DNA of 51,382 nucleotides, taken from contig DATJYC010000035.1 in the NCBI GenBank assembly GCA_035499735.1, positions 1 to 51,382 on the forward strand, read 5' to 3'. The position numbers and the translations under genes are program-made. The DNA is from VBDM01 sp035499735. GTDB lineage: Bacteria > Pseudomonadota > Gammaproteobacteria > Burkholderiales > SG8-39. Within the stretch, counting starts at the first letter, position 1. The number at the start of each line of letters is the position of its first letter. Of the stretch, positions 25,497 to 33,110 are shown one piece after another. A model generated the notes under the pieces. That model was not told the origin of the DNA. It was given only the letters and a program-made list of their open reading frames with translations, and ran no database searches.

Positions 25497-26795
25497 ATGG
25501 CCATGAAGTTCGAGATCCAGGAGAACCTGGGCAAGTACCCCATCGTCCGCGAGATCGGGCACGGCGCCACCAGCCGCGTCTATCTGGCGCGCGACCCCTT
25601 CGCCGAGCGGGACGTGGCGATCAAGGTATTCATGTTCGCCGAGAACATGACGCCCCAGACCGAGCGCATGATGCACAAGGCCTTCCTCGCGGAAGCGGCG
25701 CTCGCGGGTAAGCTCAGCCATCCGCACATCGCTGCGATCTTCGACGCCGTGGTCGAGCCGGAGCAGAGCTACATCGTGATGGAGTACGTGGCGGGTACCA
25801 CGCTCGAGACCTACTCGGAGGTCAACAACCTCCTGCCGCTCAACAAGGTGGTCGAGATCATCTTCAAGTGCGTGCGCGCGCTCGAATACGCCTTCCAGCA
25901 CGGGGTCATCCACCGCGACATCAAGCCCGGCAACATCCTGCTCTCGGAGAGCGGCGACGTGAAGGTCAGCGATTTCGGCGCCTCGTTCCAGCAGCGGCAC
26001 GGACAGGAGACCACGCAGATCACGGGCGTCGGCTCGCCCGCCTACATGTCTCCCGAGCAGGTCCGCATGGAGGACCTTAACCAGCGAACCGACATCTATT
26101 CGCTCGGTATCGTGATGTACCGGCTGCTGACCGGCAGGCTGCCCTACGAGGCCAATACCCAGGCGGCCCTCACCTACGCCATCCTCAACAGCGTCCCGGC
26201 GCGCCCGGCGACCCTGCGCCCGGGCCTCTCCCCCCTGCTCGACCGGATCGTCATGAAGGCGATCGAGAAGGATCCTGCGGCGCGCTACCAGACCTGGCTC
26301 GAATTCGGCAAGGACCTGAGTCAGGCTTTCACGACGCTGCGGCTGTCGGGGGCGTCCGCCTCAGATTCGGAAAAGTTCAACCAGCTGCGCGACATGCCGT
26401 TCTTCGAGGATTTCGACGACGTCGCGCTGTGGGAGGTGGTGCGCATCGGAAGCTGGCAGACGGTCGCGGCCGGCACCGCTCTCATCAAGGAGGCGGACCA
26501 GGGCGACAGCTTCTACCTGCTGATCGACGGCGAGGTCAGCGTGACGCTGCTCGGCAAGCAGCTCAACGTGATCAAGCCCGGCGGATGCTTCGGCGAGATC
26601 CTCTACTTCGCCGGCAAGATGGGCCGCCGCACCACCACCATCACCGCCATCGGCAAAGTCACGATCATAGAGATCAAGGCCGACGCGCTGCGCGCCGCGA
26701 CCGACGGCTGCCAGGTTGGATTCAACAAGGCCTTCATGCGCGTGCTCGTCGACCGGCTGACGCAGGCGAACCTGAGGCTCGCCGGCCGGGGCTAG
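25497..26795 (+). CDS. Ser/Thr protein kinase fused to cyclic-nucleotide-binding domain
   Basis: A 432-residue fusion. Residues about 15-275 form a Hanks-type kinase: glycine loop IGHGATSRVY, Lys43 (AIKVF), catalytic HRDIKPGN (Asp141), DFG Asp159 and the APE-like GSPAYMSPEQ. Residues about 300-432 form a cyclic-nucleotide-binding domain (GTALIKEADQGDSFYLLIDG, then GGCFGEILYFAG), close to the FGE-type phosphate-binding cassette. No membrane segment is seen, so it is cytoplasmic. The start at 25497 is the first in-frame ATG past the clpB promoter; the reading frame remains open far upstream only as a shadow of clpB. Confidence 0.88.
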   Translation: MAMKFEIQENLGKYPIVREIGHGATSRVYLARDPFAERDVAIKVFMFAENMTPQTERMMHKAFLAEAALAGKLSHPHIAAIFDAVVEPEQSYIVMEYVAGTTLETYSEVNNLLPLNKVVEIIFKCVRALEYAFQHGVIHRDIKPGNILLSESGDVKVSDFGASFQQRHGQETTQITGVGSPAYMSPEQVRMEDLNQRTDIYSLGIVMYRLLTGRLPYEANTQAALTYAILNSVPARPATLRPGLSPLLDRIVMKAIEKDPAARYQTWLEFGKDLSQAFTTLRLSGASASDSEKFNQLRDMPFFEDFDDVALWEVVRIGSWQTVAAGTALIKEADQGDSFYLLIDGEVSVTLLGKQLNVIKPGGCFGEILYFAGKMGRRTTTITAIGKVTIIEIKADALRAATDGCQVGFNKAFMRVLVDRLTQANLRLAGRG

Positions 26796-26803
26796 CCGCC
26801 CTC

Positions 26804-27274
26804 TCAGGAGCGCAGAGAAGCGACCAGCCGGAGCGGCCTGGCCAGAAGGTCCAGCGCCTCGGCGATGCTCGGCACCACCACGTCGGCCGCCGCGAGCGTG
26901 ACGCTCGCCGCGCCCTCTCTCTGCAGCACCGCGATCCCGAGGGCGGCGGCCTTGAGCATGAGCCGGTCGTTGCGCCCGTTCCCTACGCAGACGGTCCGTC
27001 CCGGGCCGAGCCGCGCCACGTAGGCCCGCTTGGCTCTATCCTGCCCGCGCGACGGAAGAATCGATACACGACACGGAAGCCCCGCTAGCGCTGCACGTGC
27101 AGCACCGAAGGTGTCGCCCGTGACCACGTGAATCTCAAGAGCGCGGCTGAGCGCCCGCAGACGGCGCCCTACCCCGCGAAGCAATCGCCCGTCTACAGCG
27201 AGCGTTCCGTTGTAATCGAGCACCAAGTGCTCGAGGCGCAGCGATGCGAAGCCCGGTATATCGAGTTCGAGCAT
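26804..27274 (-). CDS. HAD-family soluble P-type-ATPase-like protein
   Basis: A 156-residue HAD-superfamily protein. Motif I is LVLDYNGTLAVDG: the nucleophile Asp is present, but Asn stands where the second Asp of phosphatases is found, as in soluble P-type-ATPase-like proteins. Motif II is HVVTGDT and motif IV is VGNGRNDRLML. It is the last gene of the fluoride-riboswitch operon and is convergent with the kinase gene. Its substrate is unknown. Confidence 0.82.
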   Translation of the reverse strand: MLELDIPGFASLRLEHLVLDYNGTLAVDGRLLRGVGRRLRALSRALEIHVVTGDTFGAARAALAGLPCRVSILPSRGQDRAKRAYVARLGPGRTVCVGNGRNDRLMLKAAALGIAVLQREGAASVTLAAADVVVPSIAEALDLLARPLRLVASLRS

Positions 27275-27290
27275 CTCACTCTCGGGCGGA

Positions 27291-27707
27291 TCAGCGCACG
27301 ACGAGCACCGGTCGATCCGCGTGCTCGGTGACCTGCTTCGAGACCGACCCGAGCAGAATCCGGGCGAACTTCGAGCGCCCCCGGTCTCCGACGACGATCA
27401 GGTCGATGTCGTTCCTGTCAGCGTAGTAGATGATTTGCTCGGCGGGATGGCCGACCACCGCATCGAACCGGTAGCGCACGCCTCGCCTTCGAATGGGCTC
27501 TTCGAGATCCGCCAACAGTTTCCGGTGATACTCGAGCGAGCTTTCGATCACGGCCTCAGTTTCGACATCGTCCGCGATGTCGGGCCTGTGCGCCACTGCC
27601 AGCACGTGGAGTTCGGCGCCGTCACGAGCGGAAAGGTCGAGAGCCGCGTCGAGCGCCTTCCGGGCGGAGCCCGAACCATCATAGGCGATCAGAATCTTTC
27701 GGTACAT
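27291..27707 (-). CDS. Universal stress protein (UspA family)
   Basis: A 138-residue Usp domain beginning MYRKILIAYDGSGSARKAL. It keeps the full ATP-binding signature, GDRGRSKFARILLGSVS, unlike the other Usp at 9106-9543. The start lies 3 bases after the antiporter stop, so it is part of the fluoride operon. It may protect during fluoride or acid stress, but this is an inference from position. Confidence 0.92.
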   Translation of the reverse strand: MYRKILIAYDGSGSARKALDAALDLSARDGAELHVLAVAHRPDIADDVETEAVIESSLEYHRKLLADLEEPIRRRGVRYRFDAVVGHPAEQIIYYADRNDIDLIVVGDRGRSKFARILLGSVSKQVTEHADRPVLVVR

Positions 27708-27710
27708 GAT

Positions 27711-28907
27711 CTAGCCTCTCTTCATGTCCGGCGCCTGGACCGCCGGCGCTTCGTCCTCGCGCGGAAGAAGATGGCGAGGCAGGAACCAGGCGTTGGCAAT
27801 CAGCGTCGGGATCACCGCGCTCCCTACCACAGCCGCGACGAGGGCCGAGTACTGAGCCTGGTCGATGATCCCGTGCGACAGGCCGAACAGTGAGGAAATG
27901 GTGCCGAAAGTGAGCCCGGTGGACATCAACAGCGTCGTGTACAACCCCTCCTTCCGCGGGGAGCGGAACGCCTTCGTGGCCGGGTAGATGCCGACGAATT
28001 TTGTCACCATCTTCACCAGGAACATCACGAGGAAGGCCGATGGTGCCGCGATCAGGGCCGGAACCTGAACGAACGACCCGGCGCGGATGAAGTAGAACGG
28101 TGTCAGCAGTCCGAAGGTCAGCGTTCGCAGCCTGCGTACCAGAGCGTGGTCCTTGCCGACCGTCCCGGCGAGAACCATACCGATGAGGTAGGCGGGCAGC
28201 ACCGCTTCGCTGTCGGCCCAGCCCGCCAGAGCCCCAAGCCCGAAAAGGCACAACAGCAGGAATTTGGCCTCCATCTCGGAAGGACGCCCGCCATACCGCT
28301 TGAAGAAGCGGGGCGTCAGCCACGGAAGGACGAGCGCCGCCAGGGCCATCCCGACCACGAAGACCAGAGTCTTGAGCGTGAACGGTGCAAAGATCAGCCC
28401 GAGGCCCACTACCGTGCCGAGATCGTTGATAAAGCACGCGGCCAGCACGGTCTTCCCGTACTCGGTCTTGTTCAGGCCCAGCTCGAGCATCACGGCGTAG
28501 ACCACAGCCACCGAGGTGGTCGACATCGCGATGCCGGCGAGCAGGCTCGGGCGCTCGCCCCAGCCGAGCAACCAGAAGGCGGCTGCCGCACACCCGAGGA
28601 ACGGGGCGAAGAAGCCGATCAGCCCGATCACAGTCGCCTCCTTCCACTGCCGGCGGAACACCTCCGGGTCGAGCTCGGCGCCGGCGAGAAACGTGAGCAC
28701 GATCGCGCCCGTTCCGGCCAGATATTTGATCCACACCGAGTCGGCCGCGAGCAGCGCGGTGCCGACGAGCGCTCCGATGAGCAGTTGCGCCACGGTGCCG
28801 ACGACGATCTCCGAGAGCGCCGTGGCGATCCGGAGCCAAATCGAGATCAGCGTCGCCACCAGCGCGAGGCCGACCCACAGTGCGGACTGCGCCCAGATCT
28901 CCGTCAT
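27711..28907 (-). CDS. Cation/proton antiporter, CPA family
   Basis: A 398-residue membrane protein with about 12-13 hydrophobic helices and the fold of Na+/H+ exchangers of the CPA2 (KefB/NapA) group. The central unwound-helix region is STTSVAVVYAVMLELG and the ion-site motif reads CFINDLGT; the Asn-Asp pair is that of electroneutral exchangers. There is no C-terminal RCK/TrkA domain. Located in the fluoride-riboswitch operon, it could exchange protons for Na+ or K+ while fluoride is expelled. Confidence 0.88.
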   Translation of the reverse strand: MTEIWAQSALWVGLALVATLISIWLRIATALSEIVVGTVAQLLIGALVGTALLAADSVWIKYLAGTGAIVLTFLAGAELDPEVFRRQWKEATVIGLIGFFAPFLGCAAAAFWLLGWGERPSLLAGIAMSTTSVAVVYAVMLELGLNKTEYGKTVLAACFINDLGTVVGLGLIFAPFTLKTLVFVVGMALAALVLPWLTPRFFKRYGGRPSEMEAKFLLLCLFGLGALAGWADSEAVLPAYLIGMVLAGTVGKDHALVRRLRTLTFGLLTPFYFIRAGSFVQVPALIAAPSAFLVMFLVKMVTKFVGIYPATKAFRSPRKEGLYTTLLMSTGLTFGTISSLFGLSHGIIDQAQYSALVAAVVGSAVIPTLIANAWFLPRHLLPREDEAPAVQAPDMKRG

Positions 28908-28953
28908 TGCGTGACTCCTGTCGTTGCGAAGTAAGACCGGCTACGCGATCAGC

Positions 28954-29292
28954 TTAATTGCTTTCCCCCTGGATCATTCCGAACTCCGCCTGCGTCCGCG
29001 CGTACACGACGCGTACCTTCTCTTCCCGCAACCGCGCGAGAAGAGTCTCCGCCTGTTCGTCGGTCAGCAGGAATTCCACTTCGACGGTGAGGTCGCCCGC
29101 GAGCTCGAAGAAATGCTGCTCGTGGATGACTCCATGGCGGCCGAACCCGGCAATTGCACGAAACGCCGACCCGCCCGGTATGCCAGCTTTCTTGGCCGTC
29201 TCCAGAAGCCACTCGTAGAGCAGGATGTTCCGGTGCTTCCGGTTTTCATGGATGTAAAACCGAAGGTAGGCGCCTCGAGTCATCTTTTCCAT
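28954..29292 (-). CDS. DUF190 family protein
   Basis: A 112-residue cytoplasmic protein: LRFYIHENRKHRNILLYEWLLE, then AIAGFGRHGVIHE, then VEVEFLLTDEQAETLL. This is the DUF190 pattern, a ferredoxin-like, PII-like fold. DUF190 genes are often found beside crcB and the PII-like shape suggests a regulatory role, but no function is established. It starts 7 bases after the crcB stop. Confidence 0.88.
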   Translation of the reverse strand: MEKMTRGAYLRFYIHENRKHRNILLYEWLLETAKKAGIPGGSAFRAIAGFGRHGVIHEQHFFELAGDLTVEVEFLLTDEQAETLLARLREEKVRVVYARTQAEFGMIQGESN

Positions 29293-29299
29293 GTCCGTC

Positions 29300-29683
29300 T
29301 CACTTGAGAGCCAGCCGCATGATCCCGACCCCTGCGAGCGTCATGAGGATCGAGCCTTGAAGGTGGGCCAGAATGATGATCGCAGCCCAGCCGAACTGCT
29401 CGCGCACGAGCAAAGTCACCGTCTCCGCGGAGAACGTCGAGAATGTCGTCAGCCCGCCGAGGAAGCCGGTCGCCACGAACAGCCGCGCCTCCGGAGCGAG
29501 CGCCTCGTAATGCGACAGTAGCGCCATGGCGAACCCCATGATGAGTCCGCCGAGCATGTTGGCGGCCAGCGTCCCGAGCGGGAGCGTGGGAAAAACGGGA
29601 TTGAGAACGATGCCCAGCCACCAGCGCAGCCAGGCACCGACCGCGGCGCCTGCGCCGACGGCGACAAATCCGAGAAGATTCAC
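29300..29683 (-). CDS. crcB: Fluoride channel CrcB/Fluc
   Basis: A 127-residue dual-topology fluoride channel with four membrane helices. It begins VNLLGFVAVGAGAAVGAWLR and contains the family motif GFLGGLTTFSTFSAE, whose phenylalanines line the fluoride pores. I use the GTG at 29683, seven bases after GGAGG; the in-frame ATG at 29725 would lie closer to the riboswitch terminator and lacks a ribosome site. It is the first gene of the operon and is directly controlled by the fluoride riboswitch 50-140 bases upstream. Confidence 0.93.
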   Translation of the reverse strand: MNLLGFVAVGAGAAVGAWLRWWLGIVLNPVFPTLPLGTLAANMLGGLIMGFAMALLSHYEALAPEARLFVATGFLGGLTTFSTFSAETVTLLVREQFGWAAIIILAHLQGSILMTLAGVGIMRLALK

Positions 29684-29732
29684 TTCAATTCCTCCGACAG
29701 TTGTTATTCCGCATCCGGAACACATCGGAGGG

Positions 29733-29779
29733 CAATAAAAATGCCTACGAGCCCGCTCTCCGGCGTGTCACGTAGGCAT
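29733..29779 (-). terminator. Fluoride-riboswitch expression-platform terminator
   Basis: On the minus strand ATGCCTACG (29779-29771) and CGTAGGCAT (29749-29741) form a perfect 9-bp stem, followed by TTTTATT. The 5' arm is the 3' end of the fluoride aptamer, so forming the aptamer and forming the terminator exclude each other. Fluoride binding should therefore allow read-through into crcB. Confidence 0.9.
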
Positions 29780-29823
29780 CATCAGCCTTGCGGCGGTTTA
29801 TAGCGGGAGGAATGCCATCTCCC
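29771..29823 (-). ncRNA. Fluoride riboswitch (crcB motif)
   Basis: Read on the minus strand from 29823, it shows GGGAGATGGCATTCCTCC, then AAACCGCC, then GGCTGATGATGCCTACG. These are the conserved segments of the crcB fluoride aptamer, close in sequence to the Pseudomonas syringae example. P1 pairs ATGGCAT with ATGCC. The 3' strand of P1 also forms the left arm of the terminator at 29733-29779, so this is a transcriptional ON switch for crcB and the genes after it. Confidence 0.95.
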
Positions 29824-29838
29824 TGCGGCACGGCTCAA

Positions 29839-29867
29839 ATAATACTCGAACGCCGACGGTTCCGCAA
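29839..29867 (-). promoter_or_regulatory. Sigma-70 promoter of the fluoride operon
   Basis: On the minus strand TTGCGG (29867-29862) and TATTAT (29844-29839) are separated by 17 bases. Transcription would begin near 29832, just before the riboswitch aptamer. The promoter begins only 14 bases after the moaE stop codon. Confidence 0.75.
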
Positions 29868-29881
29868 AACGACCGGCCGCG

Positions 29882-30352
29882 TCATGCGGCGTCGCGATCC
29901 TTTCCTTCCCAGCGCTCCGCGGCCGCGTCGTCGGACTCCCGCGCCTCGACCCAGCGTGCGCCCTGCAGGGTCTGCTCCTTCTTCCAGAACGGCGCCTGGG
30001 TCTTGAGGTAATCCATGATGAACTCGCACGCGGCGAAGGCCTCGCCGCGGTGCGCGCCCGCGACGGCGACCAGCACGATCTGGTCGGTCGGCAGAAGCTC
30101 GCCGACGCGATGGACCACGAGCACGTCGATCACCTTCCAGCGCGTCTTCGCCTCGGCGACGATCTTCTCGAGCGCCTTCTCGGTCATCCCGGGATAGTGC
30201 TCGAGCGTCATCTTCGAAACCGCGTCGCCGTCGTTCGCGTCTCGGCAGACGCCGATGAAGCTCGCGATCGCGCCGATCTTGGGATTCGCCCTTCGCAGGG
30301 CAGCGATCTCGGCGCCGGCGTCGAAGTCCGCGGTCTGGATACGCACCGGCAC
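29882..30352 (-). CDS. moaE: Molybdopterin synthase large subunit
   Basis: A 156-residue catalytic subunit that, with MoaD, inserts two sulfurs into precursor Z to form molybdopterin. Family marks are GAIASFIGVCRD, LEHYPGMTEKALEKI, VVHRVGELLPTDQIV and HRGEAFAACEFIMDYLK with the active-site lysines near FWKKEQ. It begins with a GTG at 30352, one base after the moaD stop. It is the last gene of the 11-gene Mo/W operon. Confidence 0.95.
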   Translation of the reverse strand: MPVRIQTADFDAGAEIAALRRANPKIGAIASFIGVCRDANDGDAVSKMTLEHYPGMTEKALEKIVAEAKTRWKVIDVLVVHRVGELLPTDQIVLVAVAGAHRGEAFAACEFIMDYLKTQAPFWKKEQTLQGARWVEARESDDAAAERWEGKDRDAA

Positions 30353-30353
30353 G

Positions 30354-30605
30354 TCAGCCCCCCGTCACCGGCGGAAAGAACGCGATCTCGTCGCCCGGCT
30401 TGACCGGCGTCGTCGGCTGCGCCATCTCCTGGTTGACCGCGACGCGCAGCGCCCTGCCTTGGGCGAGCGCAGATTGCCACGCGCCGCCGCGCGCCATCAG
30501 CTGCGAGCGCAGCCCCGCGACCGTGGTCGCCGGAACATCGAGATCCTCGCCCGACGTCCCGAGCTGCTCGCGCAGGCCCGCGAAGTAGAGCACTTTCACC
30601 TTCAT
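30354..30605 (-). CDS. moaD: Molybdopterin synthase small subunit (sulfur carrier)
   Basis: An 83-residue ubiquitin-like carrier ending in the required Gly-Gly (PPVTGG), which is thiocarboxylated by MoeB. It begins MKVKVLYFAGLREQLG. The start overlaps the moeA stop (ATGA) and the stop is one base before moaE. The MoeB gene is not in this window. Confidence 0.95.
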   Translation of the reverse strand: MKVKVLYFAGLREQLGTSGEDLDVPATTVAGLRSQLMARGGAWQSALAQGRALRVAVNQEMAQPTTPVKPGDEIAFFPPVTGG

Positions 30606-31807
30606 CGATACAGCTCCGAGTAGGGCATGAACTTCACCGTGTCGCCCGCGCGGATCGCCTGGCTCGCGGGATTGTCGACCAGCCCGTCGGCCCATGCGGT
30701 GGAGGTCAGCACCGCCGAGTCCTGGGTGTGGTAGAGATCCAGACCGCCGCGCGCGTTCCATTTTACCCGCAAGAACTCGCGGCGCGCGTCCGGGTCGGGC
30801 CAGTCGAAATCGGCGCGCGCCTGGATCGCGTGCGGCCTTACCTCCGCGATGCCCTGCGTCCTCAGCAGGAACGGCCGGACGAATATCAGAAAGGTGACGA
30901 AGCTGGAAACGGGGTTCCCCGGCAGGCCGATGAAGGTCGCGCGCCCGATGCGGCCGAACGCGAGCGGGCGTCCGGGCTTCATCGAAATGCGCCACATGAG
31001 CAGCTCGCCCTCGGCCTCCACCGCCGGCTTCACGAAATCGGCATCGCCCACCGACACGCCGCCGCTCGTGACGATGACGTCGCACTCCGCCGCAGCGCGC
31101 CGCAGCGCGGCGCGCGTGGCATCGAGCGAGTCCGGGACGATGCCGTAGTCGCGCACTTCGCAATCGAACGCGTGGGCGAGACCGTTCAGCGTGAAGCGGT
31201 TCGAGTTGTAGATCCGTCCCGGTGGAAGCGGATCGCCGGGCATCACCAGCTCGTCTCCGGTGAAGAACAGGCCCAGGCGCACGCGCCGGTAGGCGGGAAG
31301 CGAAGCGATACCGATCGAGGCGGCGAGCCCCGTGTCCTGCGGCCGCAGGCGGATGCCAGCCGAAAGGATGGCGTCTCCGGAGCGGATGTCGCTGCCGACG
31401 CGGCGTATCCATTCGCCGGGCTGCGGAATCTTCTTTACCACGATCTGGTCGCCTTCGACCATGCAGTACTCCTGCATCACGACGGCGTCGGCGCCCGCGG
31501 GAATGGGCGCGCCCGTGAAGATGCGCGCCGCGGTGCCCGCCGAGAGCGGGGCGCCGACCGAGCCTGCGAGTATCTTCTGCGAGACCTTCAGGCGAGGCTC
31601 GCTGCCCTTCAGGTCCGCCAGGCGCACCGCGTAGCCGTCCATGGCGCTGTTGTCCAGAGGCGGCACGTTCATCGTCGAGCGCTGCGCCGTGGCGAGCACG
31701 CGGCCGGCCGCCGACAGCGTCGGGACCGTCTCGGTCTCCGCGACCGCACGCGCTCCCGCGAGCAGGCGCTCCAGCGCCTCGTCGACGCTCAACGTGCCCT
31801 TGTTCAT
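30602..31807 (-). CDS. moeA: Molybdopterin molybdotransferase
   Basis: A 401-residue enzyme that inserts molybdenum (or tungsten) into adenylated molybdopterin. Marks include PPLDNSAMDGYAVR, IFTGAPIPAGADAVVMQEY, and TSGGVSVGDADFVKPAVE. GLPGNPVSSFVTF completes the signature. The start at 31807 overlaps the mobB stop (ATGA), placing the GTPase for the dinucleotide step beside the metal-insertion step. Confidence 0.96.
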   Translation of the reverse strand: MNKGTLSVDEALERLLAGARAVAETETVPTLSAAGRVLATAQRSTMNVPPLDNSAMDGYAVRLADLKGSEPRLKVSQKILAGSVGAPLSAGTAARIFTGAPIPAGADAVVMQEYCMVEGDQIVVKKIPQPGEWIRRVGSDIRSGDAILSAGIRLRPQDTGLAASIGIASLPAYRRVRLGLFFTGDELVMPGDPLPPGRIYNSNRFTLNGLAHAFDCEVRDYGIVPDSLDATRAALRRAAAECDVIVTSGGVSVGDADFVKPAVEAEGELLMWRISMKPGRPLAFGRIGRATFIGLPGNPVSSFVTFLIFVRPFLLRTQGIAEVRPHAIQARADFDWPDPDARREFLRVKWNARGGLDLYHTQDSAVLTSTAWADGLVDNPASQAIRAGDTVKFMPYSELYR

Positions 31808-32298
31808 CGCAGCCCGTTGTACTTCACGATGAACTCCTCGATGCCCTGGTGGTCGTTGATGTCCAGACGCGGCAGCTTCGTCTCGAGCGGCACGTCCGAG
31901 GCGATCGCGACGACGTGCGGATCGCCGGGATGCAGCAGCGGCTTGCCGTTCTCGCGCCGCCACACCTCGAGCTTGGGGAGCGGATGGTGCTTGTGCCCCT
32001 CGACCAGCAGCAGGTCGCAGGGCGAGACGCGCGCGATCTGCTCCTCGAGCGTGGGCTCGGGCCCGCCGCGCAACTCGTGCATCAGCACCCAGCGCCTGTC
32101 CGACACGACCATGACCTCGCTGCAACCCGCCTGGCGGTGGCGGTACGAGTCCTTGCCGGGCTGATCGACGTCGAAGCTGTGGTGAGCGTGCTTGATCATC
32201 GACACTCTGAGACCGCGCTTCACGAGGCGCGGAATAAGTTGCTCGATGAGCGTGGTCTTGCCGCTGCCCGACCATCCCGCGAAGCCGAAGACCTTCAT
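31804..32298 (-). CDS. mobB: Molybdopterin-guanine dinucleotide biosynthesis adaptor MobB
   Basis: A 164-residue GTP-binding protein; the P-loop is AGWSGSGKTTLIEQL near residue 8. Other typical parts are IKHAHHSFDVDQPGKDSYRH and LLLVEGHKHHPLPKLEV. It assists MobA in forming bis-MGD, the cofactor needed by the formate dehydrogenase in this window. MobA itself is not present here. It begins 20 bases after the stop of the upstream ABC ATPase. Confidence 0.95.
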   Translation of the reverse strand: MKVFGFAGWSGSGKTTLIEQLIPRLVKRGLRVSMIKHAHHSFDVDQPGKDSYRHRQAGCSEVMVVSDRRWVLMHELRGGPEPTLEEQIARVSPCDLLLVEGHKHHPLPKLEVWRRENGKPLLHPGDPHVVAIASDVPLETKLPRLDINDHQGIEEFIVKYNGLR

Positions 32299-32318
32299 GC
32301 CGCAATTGTATCAGGGCG

Positions 32319-33110
32319 TCATTCCCACGCGGATATAGCGGCGGGGATGCAGACGCGCCTCGTTCTTCCGCCGACTTCCATCGTCGACACCTGCACGTCG
32401 ACGCCGTAGAGGTCCCGAAGTACGCCGGCGTCGAGGCCGCTCTCCGGCGCCCCGAGGTCAGAGACTCTTCCGCGGTGGACCATCGCCACCCGATCAGCGC
32501 ACAGGAAAACCTGGTCGGGATCGTGCGTCGAGAGCAGCACGCCGATCCCTTCGGCTGCGAGGCGCGCGATGGTTTCGAGCACGCGCACCTGGTTGCCGAA
32601 ATCCAGGCTGGCAGTCGGCTCGTCCATCACCAGCAGCGGGGTCGCCTGCGCGAGAGCGCGCGCGACGAGCGCCAGCTGGCGCTCGCCTCCGGAAATCCTC
32701 GTGTAGACGGCGTCGGCGAGATGCAAGAGCCCGACGCGGCGGATCGCCTCCCTCGCGCTCTCGCGATCAGCACGCGATGGAACGGCAAACGGCGAAAGGT
32801 GCGCCGTTCGTCCCATCAGCACCACGTCCTCCACAGTGAACGGAAAATAGCCAAGGTGCGCCTGGGGAACGTAGCCGATCCTCCGCGCGATCTCCCTGCG
32901 GGGACGCTCGTGCAGGCCGACGCCGTCGAGAAACACCTTCCCGCCGAGCGGCGGAATCAGGCCGAGCAGCGTGCGGAAGAGCGTCGTCTTCCCGCCGCCG
33001 TTCGGACCGAGGATGCAGACGACCTCGCCGGTCGAGAGGGCGAGATCCGCACCCCGGCCCACCACGTGGCTCGCGTAGCCGTAGTCGAGGCCGCGTGCCT
33101 CGAGCTTCAT
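32319..33110 (-). CDS. ABC transporter ATPase, BtuD/FecE/MolC type
   Basis: A 263-residue ATPase with Walker A GPNGGGKTTLF, signature ISGGERQLALVARAL, Walker B LLVMDEPTASLD and switch His in LSTHDPDQVF. The family moves cobalamin, haem or ferric siderophores, but the location between modA and mobB points to molybdate or tungstate, as for the BtuCD-like MolBC system of Haemophilus. The start overlaps the permease stop (ATGA). Confidence 0.88.
   Translation of the reverse strand: MKLEARGLDYGYASHVVGRGADLALSTGEVVCILGPNGGGKTTLFRTLLGLIPPLGGKVFLDGVGLHERPRREIARRIGYVPQAHLGYFPFTVEDVVLMGRTAHLSPFAVPSRADRESAREAIRRVGLLHLADAVYTRISGGERQLALVARALAQATPLLVMDEPTASLDFGNQVRVLETIARLAAEGIGVLLSTHDPDQVFLCADRVAMVHRGRVSDLGAPESGLDAGVLRDLYGVDVQVSTMEVGGRTRRVCIPAAISAWE

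Noticed and set aside
28950..28960. CTTAAT as a third PmrA half site
   Set aside because: It is a single half site that overlaps the stop codon of the DUF190 gene, with no second repeat at the 11-base period.
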